A stretch of 64,000 bases of DNA from Syntrophaceae bacterium (GCA_003141195.1 PLLC01000079.1:13475-77474); one strand, 5' to 3'. Shown: positions 53,695 through 63,973, counted from the stretch's first letter. Notes: generated from the letters alone by a model not told the origin. Numbers and translations: made by a program.

Positions 53695-54963
53695 CTAAGC
53701 CGGAACAACCTTTTGCCCGCCAACCTCCTGGTCGATCATCTTTCCCGCCTCCTGGATCCAGATCGCGGCGGTTTTCTCACCCACGCCCGGAATCGCCGCC
53801 AGTTGTTCGGAATCGGCCGCGGCCAGCATGGCCAAGCTCTTCAAGCCCCCCTTGAACAGACGCTCCGCCGTGACCTCGCCGATTCCCGGAATTTTCATGA
53901 GAGCCTCGCACCCCTCGTCCGCCTTCGAAGCGGCCGTGGATTCACTCTTGACATCAATCTTCCACCCGGTCAATTTAACGGCCAGGCGAACATTCTGTCC
54001 GTTTCTCCCGATGGCCAGGGAAAGCTGATCATCGGGGACGATAACCTCCATCGCCCGGTTCTCGTCATCGACAAAGACCCGGTTCACCTTCGCCGGGGAG
54101 AGGGCGCTGCAGACATACCTGGCCTGATCCTCCGAATAGGGGACGATATCGATCTTCTCACCCCGGAGCTCCTGGACAACGCTCTGGACGCGCGTCCCCC
54201 GCATGCCGACGCAGGCGCCCACCGGGTCGATATCCTTGTCCCGGCTCTTGACGGAGATCTTGGAGCGCTTCCCCGGTTCCCGCGACACGTTGACGATCTC
54301 GATCAACCCCTCCGAGATTTCGGGAACCTCCACATCGAAGAGGGCCTTGATAAAACCGGGATGGGTCCGGGAGAGGATGATCTGGGGACCCTTCGTGATC
54401 TTCTTGACATCGCAGATAAAGGCCCGTATCCGCTCTCCCCGTTTGTATGATTCCTTGAAGATCTGTTCCGAAACGGGGATGATCCCTTCGGCGCGCCCCA
54501 GATTCACGATGATGTTTCCACCTTCGAACCGCTGCACGAAACCGTTGGACAGCTCCCCTTTCTTGGTGTGATACTCCTCGTAGATGTTGTCCCGCTCCGC
54601 ATCCTTCACACGCTGGATGATGATCTGCTTGGCGGTCTGAACGGCGATCCGGCCGAAGGTACTGGTTTCGATCTTGATACCCAGGCTGTCGCCCGGTTCC
54701 GCCTCCTCATCGAGGGACTTTCGCGCCTCCGTCAGGGAAACCTGGGTTTCGGGATCCAGAACCTTTTCCATCACCGCCTTGAACTGGAAGACCTCGATCT
54801 CCCCGGCCTCCTCGTTGTAACGGGCCTCCAGTTCGACATCGGGACCCAGCTTCTTGCGGGCCGCCGTCAGCATGGCATCCTCCAGGGCCTTCACAATGAT
54901 CTCCCGGTCTATGCCGCGATCCTTGCCCATCTGTTCGATCAGCCGTTTCAGTTCCGGAAACAT
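53695..54963 (-). CDS. nusA: Transcription termination/antitermination factor NusA
   Basis: The 422-residue factor binds RNA polymerase and RNA at pauses. It has the N-terminal polymerase-binding domain, an S1 domain (QRFEGGNIIVNLGRAEGII), two KH domains (GACVGMRGTRVQSVVQEL and LAIGRNGQNVRLAVKLTG) and a C-terminal helix-hairpin-helix segment (IPGIGEVTAERLF...IPGVGEKTAA). It lies downstream of rimP and upstream of infB, the universal order. Confidence 0.96.
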   Translation of the reverse strand: MFPELKRLIEQMGKDRGIDREIIVKALEDAMLTAARKKLGPDVELEARYNEEAGEIEVFQFKAVMEKVLDPETQVSLTEARKSLDEEAEPGDSLGIKIETSTFGRIAVQTAKQIIIQRVKDAERDNIYEEYHTKKGELSNGFVQRFEGGNIIVNLGRAEGIIPVSEQIFKESYKRGERIRAFICDVKKITKGPQIILSRTHPGFIKALFDVEVPEISEGLIEIVNVSREPGKRSKISVKSRDKDIDPVGACVGMRGTRVQSVVQELRGEKIDIVPYSEDQARYVCSALSPAKVNRVFVDDENRAMEVIVPDDQLSLAIGRNGQNVRLAVKLTGWKIDVKSESTAASKADEGCEALMKIPGIGEVTAERLFKGGLKSLAMLAAADSEQLAAIPGVGEKTAAIWIQEAGKMIDQEVGGQKVVPA

Positions 54964-55049
54964 TTAAAAACCTCCGTTATTATTCTCAGGTTATCGGCGA
55001 TGGGTGATAGGATAACCCATAACCTATGACCTATCACCGATGACCCATC

Positions 55050-55517
55050 TCATAACTCATACTCCAGATTGGCCTTGGTCACCGCCTTCCGGGGGATCCG
55101 GAAGGTTTTTCCATCCGCCCGCACCACGAGGACCTTCCCGCCGCTGCCGTCTTCATAATCGAGCAGCTCGGCGCAGAAATTGCGCCGTCCCTCGATCTTT
55201 TCCTCCAGACGGAGTCGGACCCGGGAACCGCGATACTTCAGAAAATCCTGGTCGCGATTTAGAGGCCTGTCCAGACCGGGCGAAGAGACCTCCAGGGTGT
55301 AGGGGCCTGGGGGAACGTCGTGCACATCAAACAGATCCCCCAACTGGTTGCTGATCTGTGTGCAATCGTCCACGGTGACGCCCCCTTCGCGATCCATATA
55401 GATCCGCACCAGCCATCGCGTCTGCATCTTCAGACATTCCACCAGAACCAGCTCCACCCCTTCGGATGCGAGAAGCGGTTCCGCCAGTTGCCGGATCTGT
55501 TCTTCATGGGGTTGCAT
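55050..55517 (-). CDS. rimP: Ribosome maturation factor RimP
   Basis: The 155-residue protein assists 30S assembly. It has the family pattern: EEQIRQLAEPLLASEGVELV, MDREGGVTVDDCTQIS, and the conserved LEVSSPGLDRPL. The ATG at 55517 is preceded by GAGGGGATG and removes 15 unlikely residues from the longest frame. A terminator-like hairpin lies 30 bases upstream, next to an interrupted tRNA gene, so its own promoter must be very short or readthrough-driven. Confidence 0.93.
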   Translation of the reverse strand: MQPHEEQIRQLAEPLLASEGVELVLVECLKMQTRWLVRIYMDREGGVTVDDCTQISNQLGDLFDVHDVPPGPYTLEVSSPGLDRPLNRDQDFLKYRGSRVRLRLEEKIEGRRNFCAELLDYEDGSGGKVLVVRADGKTFRIPRKAVTKANLEYEL

Positions 55518-55536
55518 AAAAACATCCCCTCTCTTA

Positions 55537-55564
55537 GAAAAAAAAAGTGGGCTTAAGCCCACTC
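55537..55564 (-). terminator. Terminator/attenuator in the rimP leader
   Basis: On the minus strand the perfect palindrome AGTGGGCTTAAGCCCACT is followed by a T-run at once, 20-30 bases before the rimP start. It would end the transcript of the tRNA upstream, or attenuate the rimP-nusA-infB operon. Confidence 0.75.
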
Positions 55565-55672
55565 ATCAAAACCCGCCGATGATTTCTATGTTTCCTAACA
55601 CACAAACAGACCCATTGCAAGGGAAAAAACGGACTCCGCCGCATTTCCCCCTGCGGGTGCCGAATGGATAAA

Positions 55673-55724
<52 letters not shown>

Positions 55725-55802
55725 AAAGGTAATTTTACCACGATTTACTTCGTAATATTTTAGTTTATTTAAAATCAATATATTGCAAAACTTTATTTTG
55801 TC

Positions 55803-55830
55803 TTGACTTACTCCAAAATACCTATATATT
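55803..55830 (+). promoter_or_regulatory. Promoter of the integrase gene
   Basis: TTGACT (55803-55808), 16 bases, TATATT (55825-55830), in AT-rich DNA. Two copies of GGTTGGAAAT follow at 55840-55849 and 55852-55861, and a third lies at 57227-57236 beyond the gene. They may be integrase or regulator binding sites. Confidence 0.6.
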
Positions 55831-55871
55831 GAAGCCGGAGGTTGGAAATACGGTTGGAAATGGAGGCCCAA

Positions 55872-57020
55872 ATGAAGCGAACCAAGACCGAATACCCCGG
55901 CGTTTTTTATCGTGAGGCCATCAGGATCGGTGGTAAGGGAAAAGAAAAAGTTTATTATATCGTCTTCAAGAAAGACGGAAAAGTCTTAGAAGAAAAGGCG
56001 GGCCGTCAATATGCAGATGACATGACAGCGGCAAAAGCTGCCAGGATCAGGGCCGATAGAATTGAGGGACGGAGAGAGTCTCGTAAGGAAAAGCGCGAAT
56101 CCGAAAAGGCAAAAAAGATGGGAGAAGCAGGGAAGTGGACTTTATCCCGGTTGCACGATGAATATGAAGCGCAACGAGCACCATCCAAGGGAAAGCAGGT
56201 GGACAGCGGGTTTTTCCAAAAGCACCTGAGTTCATCCTTGGGCCATAAGGAACCTAATGAGATCATCCGCCTCGATGTCGACCGGCTGCGGATCGGGCTG
56301 TTAAGGAAGCTGAAACCGCAAACCGTCAAGCACGTGATGGGCTTGCTGAGGCGTTTGATAAATTTTGGGGTAAACCGACAGCTATGCTCTGGAATCGGTT
56401 TCAAGATTGACATGCCCCATGTTGACAATCAGAAAACAGAGGACCTCACACTGGATCAGCTCAAGCATCTGGTGAAGGCCATGGATGAATCTAAGGACAT
56501 AGAGGCGGTTAATATGCTCCGCATGGCCCTGTTTACCGGCATGCGGCGAGGAGAATTATTCAAGTTACAGTGGGATGACATAGATTTCGATCGGGGGTTC
56601 ATAAATATCAGACACGATCCAAAGGGCGGCATTAGCCAGAAGATCCCGATGAATGACCAAGCGTGCGACGTCCTGAAGAAGCATCCCCGAACGGCGGACC
56701 ATGTCTTTGTTACCAGCAATGGCAAACCATTCGTCGACATCTGCAGGCGGGTGAATCCTATTAAAGCGGCTGCGGGCTTGCCTTCCGATTTTCGCCCCCT
56801 GCACGGGCTACGTCATACCTTTGCCTCTATTCTGGCATCTTCCGGACAAGTGGATATGTACACCCTGCAAAAACTTCTTACCCATAAGTCACCCCTGACT
56901 ACTCAGCGATATGCGCATCTGAGGGATGAGACCTTGATAAAGGCTTCAACGTTGGCGGGAAAGATCATCGAACGGGCGGGGAAGGCAACGGACCGCGAAA
57001 ACGAGACCGCCACGGCGTAA
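55872..57020 (+). CDS. int: Tyrosine-recombinase integrase
   Basis: The 382-residue site-specific recombinase has an N-terminal arm-binding region, a core-binding helical region (LSRLHDEYEAQRAPSKG) and a catalytic domain holding the full set: Arg in FTGMRRGELFKL, His and Arg in LHGLRHTFASIL, His in LLTHKSPLTTQ and the nucleophile Tyr in RYAHL. GGAGG precedes the ATG at 55872. It reads away from the tRNA-Gly remnant, as expected for the element's own integrase, and its codons are AT-richer than the chromosome to the left. Confidence 0.93.
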   Translation: MKRTKTEYPGVFYREAIRIGGKGKEKVYYIVFKKDGKVLEEKAGRQYADDMTAAKAARIRADRIEGRRESRKEKRESEKAKKMGEAGKWTLSRLHDEYEAQRAPSKGKQVDSGFFQKHLSSSLGHKEPNEIIRLDVDRLRIGLLRKLKPQTVKHVMGLLRRLINFGVNRQLCSGIGFKIDMPHVDNQKTEDLTLDQLKHLVKAMDESKDIEAVNMLRMALFTGMRRGELFKLQWDDIDFDRGFINIRHDPKGGISQKIPMNDQACDVLKKHPRTADHVFVTSNGKPFVDICRRVNPIKAAAGLPSDFRPLHGLRHTFASILASSGQVDMYTLQKLLTHKSPLTTQRYAHLRDETLIKASTLAGKIIERAGKATDRENETATA

Positions 57021-57309
57021 AGAAAGGGAGGCATGAACGGGACCCCCGTCTTAAAGAAGATCGATGCTCAAGGGGCAAATTGTACCGGGGATAGGACCGG
57101 CGTCTAGCAACTGAACTGAAAAAACGAAATCTTCACAGCCCTGCAAGATTGGAATTGGAAGATACGAATTAGTTTCCATCCGGAAACTGTAACTGTTTAA
57201 AAAATATCACAAAAGAGCGATTTTGGGGTTGGAAATTTCGGTGCAATCTGCTATGATCCTTTCACAAGAGTTTGATATCATTGAGCACAAATCAAATCAA
57301 GGACATCAA
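57021..57309. other. Spacer after the integrase
   Basis: It holds a small AGTTTCC/GGAAACT hairpin (57171-57188) and the third GGTTGGAAAT copy (57227-57236). No gene is supported. Confidence 0.4.
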
Positions 57310-58041
57310 ATGCGCCGAAAACTGAACCGCCAAACGAATCTTTTTACCGCCGTTTCGAGCAATCCGATTGCCCGGGAGCTCGAAGAGATTTCCAAGATCA
57401 TAGATGCCAATCCCGGTGTTCTTGATCTTGTCTATCAGGACTTGGTCAAAACCAAGCGCCACGATACCGGTCGTGAAGGACTCACCGCCGAGCAGGTGTT
57501 ACGCTGCTGCATCCTGAAGCAATACCGCCAACTCAGCTATGAGGAGTTGGCCTTCCACCTGGATGATTCATCGGCTTTTCGTACCTTCTCCCGTCTGGAG
57601 ATGGGTCAATATCCCTGAAAGTCGATTCTCCAAGAGAACATCAAGTCCCTGTCGGAAGAGACCTGGGAGGCGATCCACAGCCAGATCATTGACTACGCCC
57701 AGGACGAGAAGATCGAAATGGGCCGGAAGATCCGGATCGACTCGACGGCGGTTGAGACCGACATCCACCATCCGACGGATTCGACGCTGCTTTGCGACGG
57801 CATCCGGGTGATTACCCGCTGGCTGTCTGCCGGCAGGGAACTTTCTCCCCAACCCGTCTATCCTTTTTCAGACCACACGAGGGCGGCCAAGAAACGGTTG
57901 ATGGTCATCCTCAACACCCGGAAAGAAAAGGTTCGGCTCGCCGCCTATCGGGAGCTGCTTTCGTATGCATAGCGGGTGATCGTCTATGCCGAAGCCGCGA
58001 TCCCTGCGCTTCGGTCATTTGAAGGAGCGGATAGAGGGACT
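57310..58041 (+). pseudogene. Decayed transposase (ISNCY-like)
   Basis: The first block (ARELEEISKIIDANPGVLDLVYQDL, then REGLTAEQVLRCCILKQYRQLSYEELAFHL) is the N-terminal domain of a transposase family often labelled ISNCY. A TGA at 57616-57618 stops the frame where Ser would be expected (GQYP then KSILQENIKSL), and a TAG at 57970 stops it again. Between them IRIDSTAVETDIHHPTDSTLL gives a DDE-type catalytic Asp region. After about 58040 the sequence changes to an unrelated gene. Two nonsense codons and a truncation make it inactive. Confidence 0.8.
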
Positions 58042-58293
58042 CACTACCGGGACCTCCCCAAGTGCCAGGCCACAGCGAAGCACTCTGGTCAGCGGTGTAA
58101 AAACATCGCGATGAAGGGGAAGCGCGTCTGTTACCTCCACGGCGGGAAAAGCACCGGACCAAAGACGGAGCGGGGGAAGCTGTATTCAAAATACGCGCGG
58201 CTGAGGCATGGGGATTACTCGGCACGGGTTAAGGAAAACAGGCGGAAGCTAATAGTGGTATCCCGTCTATTGCGGTTGCGCGGGCTGCTATAA
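57976..58293 (+). CDS. Small HGGxSTGP-motif protein, fused to transposase remains
   Basis: The 105-residue frame has about 23 residues from the transposase at its N-terminus. From about residue 25 it is a basic Cys/His protein: CQATAKHSGQRCKNIAMKGKRVCYLHGGKSTGPKTERGK is the CxxxxxxGxxCxxxA...CxxHGGxSTGPKT pattern (given here in abbreviated form) common in phage and plasmid small proteins. A zinc-binding or DNA-packaging accessory role is guessed for the family. The real start may have been lost at the junction. Confidence 0.55.
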   Translation: MIVYAEAAIPALRSFEGADRGTHYRDLPKCQATAKHSGQRCKNIAMKGKRVCYLHGGKSTGPKTERGKLYSKYARLRHGDYSARVKENRRKLIVVSRLLRLRGLL

Positions 58294-58312
58294 CGAAATA
58301 GGAGGTTGAAGT

Positions 58313-58828
58313 ATGAACGGTTTACTGAAAAACAGCGCCGGGAGAATGACCCCTGGACGCGCTATCCGCATCTTCTGCCTGGGATGCACTGGAGGAGTTT
58401 ACGGAGAGGTAGAGAGTTGCGATGGTGATGGACTCGATCCCGCCTACCATGCCTGCCCATTTCACCCGTACCGAATGGGTCGGGGACGTCCCTCAGTCAG
58501 GATCATCCGAAAGTTCTGCTTTCAGTGCATGGACGAGACCCCTTCTCTTGTTCGGGAATGTGAGACCATTGATTGCCCATGTCACCTCTACCGGATGGCG
58601 AAGAATCCAGCGCGGATCGGAAAGGGGCATTTTGCGGATCAGGCTCGACAAAAGAAGGCTGAAACATACCCCGTGAATGGGGCTTTTGTAATCCAGAATC
58701 AACGATCAGCCGTCTCGACGGATAACACCCCACCCATCCCAGTCATCAGAGAGTCCAGAGCGCTTTTATCAACCCCAATCGACATTGAAGGGTTTGCGGC
58801 ACACCGGGCACTTGCCGCCGGGGGGTAG
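58313..58828 (+). CDS. Cys-rich two-module protein of mobile elements
   Basis: The 171-residue protein contains two similar modules: IRIFCLGCTGGVYGEVESC then CPFHPYRMGRGRP, and IRKFCFQCM...VRECETIDC then CPCHLYRMAKNPAR. Each offers four Cys plus His, so two zinc sites are likely. Repeats of this kind occur in prophage and island genes next to HGG-motif proteins, and the function is unknown. AGGAGG precedes the start. The last 60 bases overlap the convergent gene, so the low-complexity tail may be an extension. Confidence 0.65.
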   Translation: MNGLLKNSAGRMTPGRAIRIFCLGCTGGVYGEVESCDGDGLDPAYHACPFHPYRMGRGRPSVRIIRKFCFQCMDETPSLVRECETIDCPCHLYRMAKNPARIGKGHFADQARQKKAETYPVNGAFVIQNQRSAVSTDNTPPIPVIRESRALLSTPIDIEGFAAHRALAAGG

Positions 58829-59359
58829 ATCGGTTTTCCTGAACTCCATGTTGCAGTGCCCGCATTTGATAAACGGCGAAGTCTCAGCAGGGTGTTGGTC
58901 TTTTTCTGCGGCGGCGGTCCGCTCCTTAGCCTTGGATGCCTTTTGCGCAAGTTCTGTGCGGACTTCCGGGGTAAGCGCACGTTTGACGGCGTTGAGCATG
59001 TGGTCGGCCATGATCCGTCTTGCGATGCGGATGTAGGTGAAGTGGTAGTCGCCCTTTGGATCTTTCCATTGAATGCAAAGGCGATAGGTCTCGCGAATGG
59101 TTTTTTTCGGGAACAGCAAAACCAGAGGTCCGAGAAGCAGAGATCGGCCTATGGGGTAGCGTCGTTGGATCGAGGAATCGATGAGGAGCGAGACATCGAC
59201 CACTCCGTCGAAGGGGATGCTGCCGAGTTCTTTCTCGCCATCGTGTAGGATGAGGAATTCGTGGGTTGGCAGGCAGGCGACCGTCCTATCGGCTGGGACT
59301 GCGTCCAGCAGATCCTGCAAATCAGGGGCACCTTCCCTGTTTCCAGTTACAGTGTTCAT
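58769..59359 (-). CDS. Protein with C-terminal zinc ribbon, function unknown
   Basis: The 196-residue protein ends with a clear treble-clef/zinc-ribbon pattern, KCGHCNMEF...GGKCPVCRKPF. Before that come a helical, Lys/Glu-rich stretch (ELAQKASKAKERTAAAEK) and a beta-rich N-terminal part with EFLILHDGEKELGSIPFDGV, which could be a PH-like fold. No family is recognised. It is convergent with, and overlaps, the Cys-rich gene. Confidence 0.55.
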   Translation of the reverse strand: MNTVTGNREGAPDLQDLLDAVPADRTVACLPTHEFLILHDGEKELGSIPFDGVVDVSLLIDSSIQRRYPIGRSLLLGPLVLLFPKKTIRETYRLCIQWKDPKGDYHFTYIRIARRIMADHMLNAVKRALTPEVRTELAQKASKAKERTAAAEKDQHPAETSPFIKCGHCNMEFRKTDLPPGGKCPVCRKPFNVDWG

Positions 59360-59941
59360 TATTCAGAAAGACATCTTTACAGGGCCATCCGTGATCCCAA
59401 TTCCATTACCAAGGCAACAGCATTCCCGCGTACGCAACATTTGTCTCGTACGACATGGACAATACAAATTGACCTGCCCCCTGAGACCTGTACCATATGT
59501 AATTATCTTCTGCCCTCATACTGGGGGTTCCCCAAAAACTGGATATGTTGTCCGGGTCCTGTTAGAGTGAACCCCCTTCCAACACCCATACTTTTGCTCT
59601 GGCGCTGCCCTCAGAGAGGCTTTCAGCGACCTATCTCCTCATGGACAATATGGAACATTGTCTCGATCGAGATAATCCTGCTGCATCCGCTGCATTGAGT
59701 GGTTAGGATGTCTTGGCGTTACCTTTCTCGGCCAATTCTTTTTGGTAGGCTTTCCAGCCCGGACACCACCCGGTGTGCCATCGCCAAATCCGGGAGAGTA
59801 GTGCATTCGGCCTTCGCTCCGCATAGTTCCGCAACCAGCATCTTTCGCATCTGGATTTCATTGCTGTACCTCCTCAACTGTAGTTGTAACTGGCTGCCCA
59901 GTTAAAAGGAGTGCTACTCAATTAACACCCTATCTCCTGTC
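59360..59941. other. Region without a supported gene
   Basis: Several short frames are open on both strands but none has a ribosome-binding site or recognisable content. TGACCTGCCCCC near 59470 and a GGGGGTTC...GAACCCCC-like pairing (59530-59575) resemble the ends of IS3-type elements, so decayed insertion sequences are possible. Confidence 0.35.
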
Positions 59942-60754
59942 CTAAGAAGCCAGACCACAGTTCACAGTTCTGCCAGACAAAAATTCCAACAGGGCACTGT
60001 CGAAGACATCCGCCTGTTCCACATTCACGAAATGTGCAGCATTGGTGATTACTTTCAATACCGATGAGCCAATTTGTTGGTGGATGAACTCCGCCGCCGA
60101 CACGGGCGTTCCCTGATCCTGTTCTCCCACCATGATAAGAGTCCTGACGGAAATCCCCTTTATGATTTCACGCAGATCCATAGCATGAATGGCAAGACCG
60201 CTGCCGCAATATCCTTCTACGGAGGTCTTGAGAATAACTTCTCTAATATGTTCGATCGCAACCTTGAGTCTCTCTTGGCCGGTTTTGGTGAACCATCGGT
60301 CTATTGTCGCATCGACCAGTCCTTCCATCCCAACCCTTCTGGCCAATGCAATGCGTTCATCCCATATTTCCCGTTGCGCCATATAGGACGAAGTATCGCA
60401 AAGGATCAAAGAGAGCAGCCTCTTTCCATGCAGGGCACCAAGCATCTGGCCAACCATGCCTCCCAAGGAAAGACCACAGAAATGAACCTGATTCAAACCA
60501 AGACAATCCAGCAATGCCACAACATCCGAGGTGAGCGCCTCCATGGTATAAAGACCGGTTGGTACCGACGATCTCCCATGCCCTCGGCTGTCATAGCGTA
60601 AAATCCTGTAACCCGCTTTAGACAATTGGGGTATCTGATAATCCCACATCGTAAGGTCCGAGGCCAGAGAGTTTGAAAACATGATAACATTTCCATTTTC
60701 AGGCCCGTCAAACCGATAATTAAGCTTTATCCCGTTTACATCAGCGATTGGCAT
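59942..60754 (-). CDS. Alpha/beta hydrolase, 3-oxoadipate enol-lactonase-like
   Basis: The 270-residue hydrolase has the fold signature: SNSLASDLTMWDYQ (oxyanion hole region), RYDSRGHGRSS, the nucleophile elbow GLSLGGMVGQML (Ser), an acid in GEQDQGTPV and a catalytic His in NAAHFVNVEQ. The pattern is closest to PcaD enol-lactonases of the beta-ketoadipate pathway, but many relatives have other esters as substrates. GAGGAGG lies before the ATG at 60754. It is cargo of the integrated element, with no pathway partners nearby. Confidence 0.8.
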   Translation of the reverse strand: MPIADVNGIKLNYRFDGPENGNVIMFSNSLASDLTMWDYQIPQLSKAGYRILRYDSRGHGRSSVPTGLYTMEALTSDVVALLDCLGLNQVHFCGLSLGGMVGQMLGALHGKRLLSLILCDTSSYMAQREIWDERIALARRVGMEGLVDATIDRWFTKTGQERLKVAIEHIREVILKTSVEGYCGSGLAIHAMDLREIIKGISVRTLIMVGEQDQGTPVSAAEFIHQQIGSSVLKVITNAAHFVNVEQADVFDSALLEFLSGRTVNCGLAS

Positions 60755-60912
60755 GTTTACCTCCTCATTGTGTACGTCTTCAAATGTTTTTAGACAGATT
60801 GGATCACAAAATAAGATCGGTATAAAATCCCAAACACTAACGGTGCGGACCCCCATGCCGGGCGGTGTGGGGCTGGGAGAAAAACCCCCGACTACCCGAT
60901 TGGGCGTTCCCA

Positions 60913-63900
60913 TTACTCCTCCCGGAAATCCTCCAGAGAACGAACGACGGAGGGGTCTTTCGTATGGTACTCCAAGCCGTCGTATTCAAGGATCAGGGAA
61001 CTTTCCCTGCCACCGTCAGTCAAAGTAACCAAAAAATCGACCCGGTACTTGGGGATGTATTTTTTATATTCCTCGGCAATGTATCGACCGATGTCGAACT
61101 GAGGAATGATGTGCATTCGCTCCCTGTTTTTCTGGTAATACTCTGTCTGGACGAGAAGCTGGTAAAGGTCTTTCTCTTTGGGCGACCCGAAGATGTTTTC
61201 GTCCACGATGAAATGGTCGCTTCTCTTCGTGTCCTCCAAGAGGGTCCAGTAGAACCGGAGGGCATCGCCCAGACGTGTGTCCATGTAGTCTTCCAGGGGC
61301 ATGCTGTGGACGAAGACCATGGTATCCCTGGCCCGACTGAAACCGACGTTGAGCCGCTGCATCTTGAGGCTTGTGATCTTGTCGGCTGTTCCTTCGGGGA
61401 TGGGGTAGATGGATTTCAGCGCCCCTTCGCTGTTCTTCTTGTCTTCCACGAACGTGTAATAAACGATATCCCGCTCCTCGCCCTGGACATCGCCGACAAA
61501 CCAGATGTGCAATTTCTGTTTCTCTTTCAGGCGGGGGTAATCCTTCAGGTGTTCCCGGAGGTATTTTTCCGCCCTCTGCTGCTGTTCGTCGAACGACGTG
61601 ATGACCCCGATGCTTCCTTTGTATCCCTGTTCGATGCGCCCCTCCAGATCCAGGCGGATCGCTTCCAGTTCGTCCAGATTGACGTGGTTCCCTGACCGTC
61701 CCTTGGTTTCCACACGGATAAAGCGCAGAACGTCGGTAATAGGCTTCGTCCGGAGGCGGTTCACGATCAAGGGCGTGTTGGCAACCTCGTAGAAATACTT
61801 ATTGGAGTAGTCAATAATCTCCTTGAAGGATCGGAAATGTTCCGTCAGTGTTGTCCGGTAATTGGCGATGGCGCGGCAGAAGTTCAAGGTCGAGTTCCGG
61901 ATGCCGAAGGTCCGAATCCATTCCGGCCCGGCGTCCACGGGGATTACCCCGGGGATAAACTGATCCTCTTCCGGGCTTTCATCCGCCTCGGCGGCGATGA
62001 TTTTTTCTTCCTGTTCCGGTGTGGTCTGGCCGTGGAATTCAGCCTTATAGCTATCCAGGATCTTCCGGAAATAACCTTGGGCGTACTTCCGGCTTACTGT
62101 TACGGCTCCCACGGCTCCGTATTGGTATTCGTCACCGAAGACGACGACCTGCTTTGCCCGCAGTATCAATGATATGGAGTGGGCGATGGACACTTGGGAT
62201 GCCTCGTCGAAGATCAGGATGTCGATGAGGTCCTCTTCCATGGGGAAGTAGCGGAAAAGGGCTTCCGGTTCAGCGATGATGCAGGCGAAACTGGCCAGCA
62301 GGAGCTTTGCAAAATCCGTAGTGAGGCGCTTGCCATCGGACACGCACACCTTGATCCGCTCTGCATCCGCTCCGTACTGGAGGAGATTCTTCAGGCGCAG
62401 GTCGTTCTGGTGCTCTGTAATTTTCTGCTGGATGCGGTAAAGCTCTCGGAGGGGCTCGTCTGTCCCGAGAAGCCCTCCATCATTCCCGCTCAGATTGGCA
62501 TTGATCTTGATGAGGTCATACAGTTTCTGTTCGTCTTCGAGAAGGCTTCCAAGCCGGAAAAGGGTGCCGAGGTTATCAAAATCGACGGACGCTTTCATGA
62601 ACAGCGCCGAGTAGTTTTCCTTGAGGGTGCGGAGGGCATCCAGCATTTGCGGTTTCAGCTCCGCGACGACCGGTTGAATTCCCTCCAGGAGGGTAAACAG
62701 GGCGGCATGGTCCAGTTCCTCCAGCCCGGTCGCCTTCTTGAAGTTTTCGACCCGCTTGACCGCCTCTGCGTACTGGCCGGCAATTCCGTTCCGTTTCTTC
62801 CGTCGTGTTGGTGACGTTTTTATGGGCGTATGTATCCACAAATCCGCCCAGCTTTGATGCCATGCCTCTTTCGATCCGGGTCATCAGTTCGGAGTAATCG
62901 AGAAGCCGCTTGTCTTCATCCCGGATAACCTGGAAACCGAGACGGTATCGAACGGGGGGCCTGTTATGGGCTTTTCCGGCGAATTGATAGAAACCGTCGC
63001 TCAAAGTAATTTCCTGGCGAGAGACTTGATACTCTGCATCCAGGGACCGGTCCAGTTGCTTCAGGGTCAAGACGGCCTCCTTGAAGGATGAGGCGCGGGG
63101 CAGGGTGAGGATGGAATCGAATTCAAAAGTATTGAGGGCGGGTGTATTGATCAAAATGAAGTCATTCGGGATCTGAAGCCGGATTGAATCCCCGGCTTCG
63201 GTTCCGAAAGTGACCTCGATGAAGAAAAGGGGATACTCGGCCTGGATTTCTCCTTTTTCCTTTCCCGGGTCCCCGCCGATGGAATCGAAGAAGAGATAAA
63301 CGCTTCCAAGGTTACTGGCGGAACGATAGCCGGCCAACAGATAGTAAAGGTCGAACAGAATCAGGTCATAATCACGCCCTTGGAGGTATGCGCTCAACTG
63401 CCCGAAGTAATCGTCCTCGTCCCGGGCGGCTTGCGCAATTCCCTGGAGGGTGCGGAAAATTTCCTGGGTCAGGTTTCTGAGATTAAGAGACAAGGGCGGA
63501 AACTGGCGGATCAGGTATTCCGCTTGAAGCCGCTCAAGCGATTCTTTCTGTAGACCCTTGACGATCCCCTCGATGGCTTTACGAAGGGACAGGTTGTACT
63601 GTCTGGTCCCTTCGAGAAATATTTCCCGTTCCTCCAGCGGTGGTTCAGGCTTGGGCTCTCGTTCTATTTCATGGCAGATACAACTTTTTAAGGCGTTCAG
63701 GTCATGACCCCCGTGGAGTTCACTTTCCAATAGTTCACGGAAGACCTGGACGGATAGTGGGATCGAGTATTGACGAGGCCGGATGTCTACATGCTTGGTG
63801 TCTGCCGCGCTAATCTTATCAAGCCAGAGACGACGGAATTCGGGGAAAAAAGAGACATCCAGGGTAAGGGAGATGTCATTGGTCCACTGGTACTTCAGGG

Positions 63901-63973
63901 TGCTTCTGCTGGAGAAACGGGTTTCAGTGAAAGCCGCGTAGTAATTGAGAATGTTTTTCAGGAAATCCTGCAT
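60913..63973 (-). pseudogene. SF1 helicase plus PD-(D/E)xK nuclease, frameshifted and without Walker A
   Basis: Two frames form one gene: 63973 down to about 62820 and about 62820 down to 60913. The ATG at 63973 has GGGAG upstream. The second part has helicase motifs II (ILIFDEASQV, near 62200), III (VVVFGDEYQYGA), IV (TEHFRSFKEIIDYS), V (VQGEERDIVYYTF) and VI (QRLNVGFSRARDT). It ends with a Vsr/DUF559-like nuclease region (RVDFLV...LILEYDGLEYH). No GxGKT/S Walker A sequence exists in either frame, and the reading frame shifts at 62.82 kb, where motif I would be expected. I infer a deletion removed motifs I and Ia. Helicase-Vsr proteins of this layout are known anti-phage candidates (Hhe-like). 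Confidence 0.75.

Noticed and set aside
59261-59698. 145-codon open frame
   Set aside because: It overlaps the zinc-ribbon gene start on the other strand and then gene-free DNA; no ribosome-binding site or conserved content.
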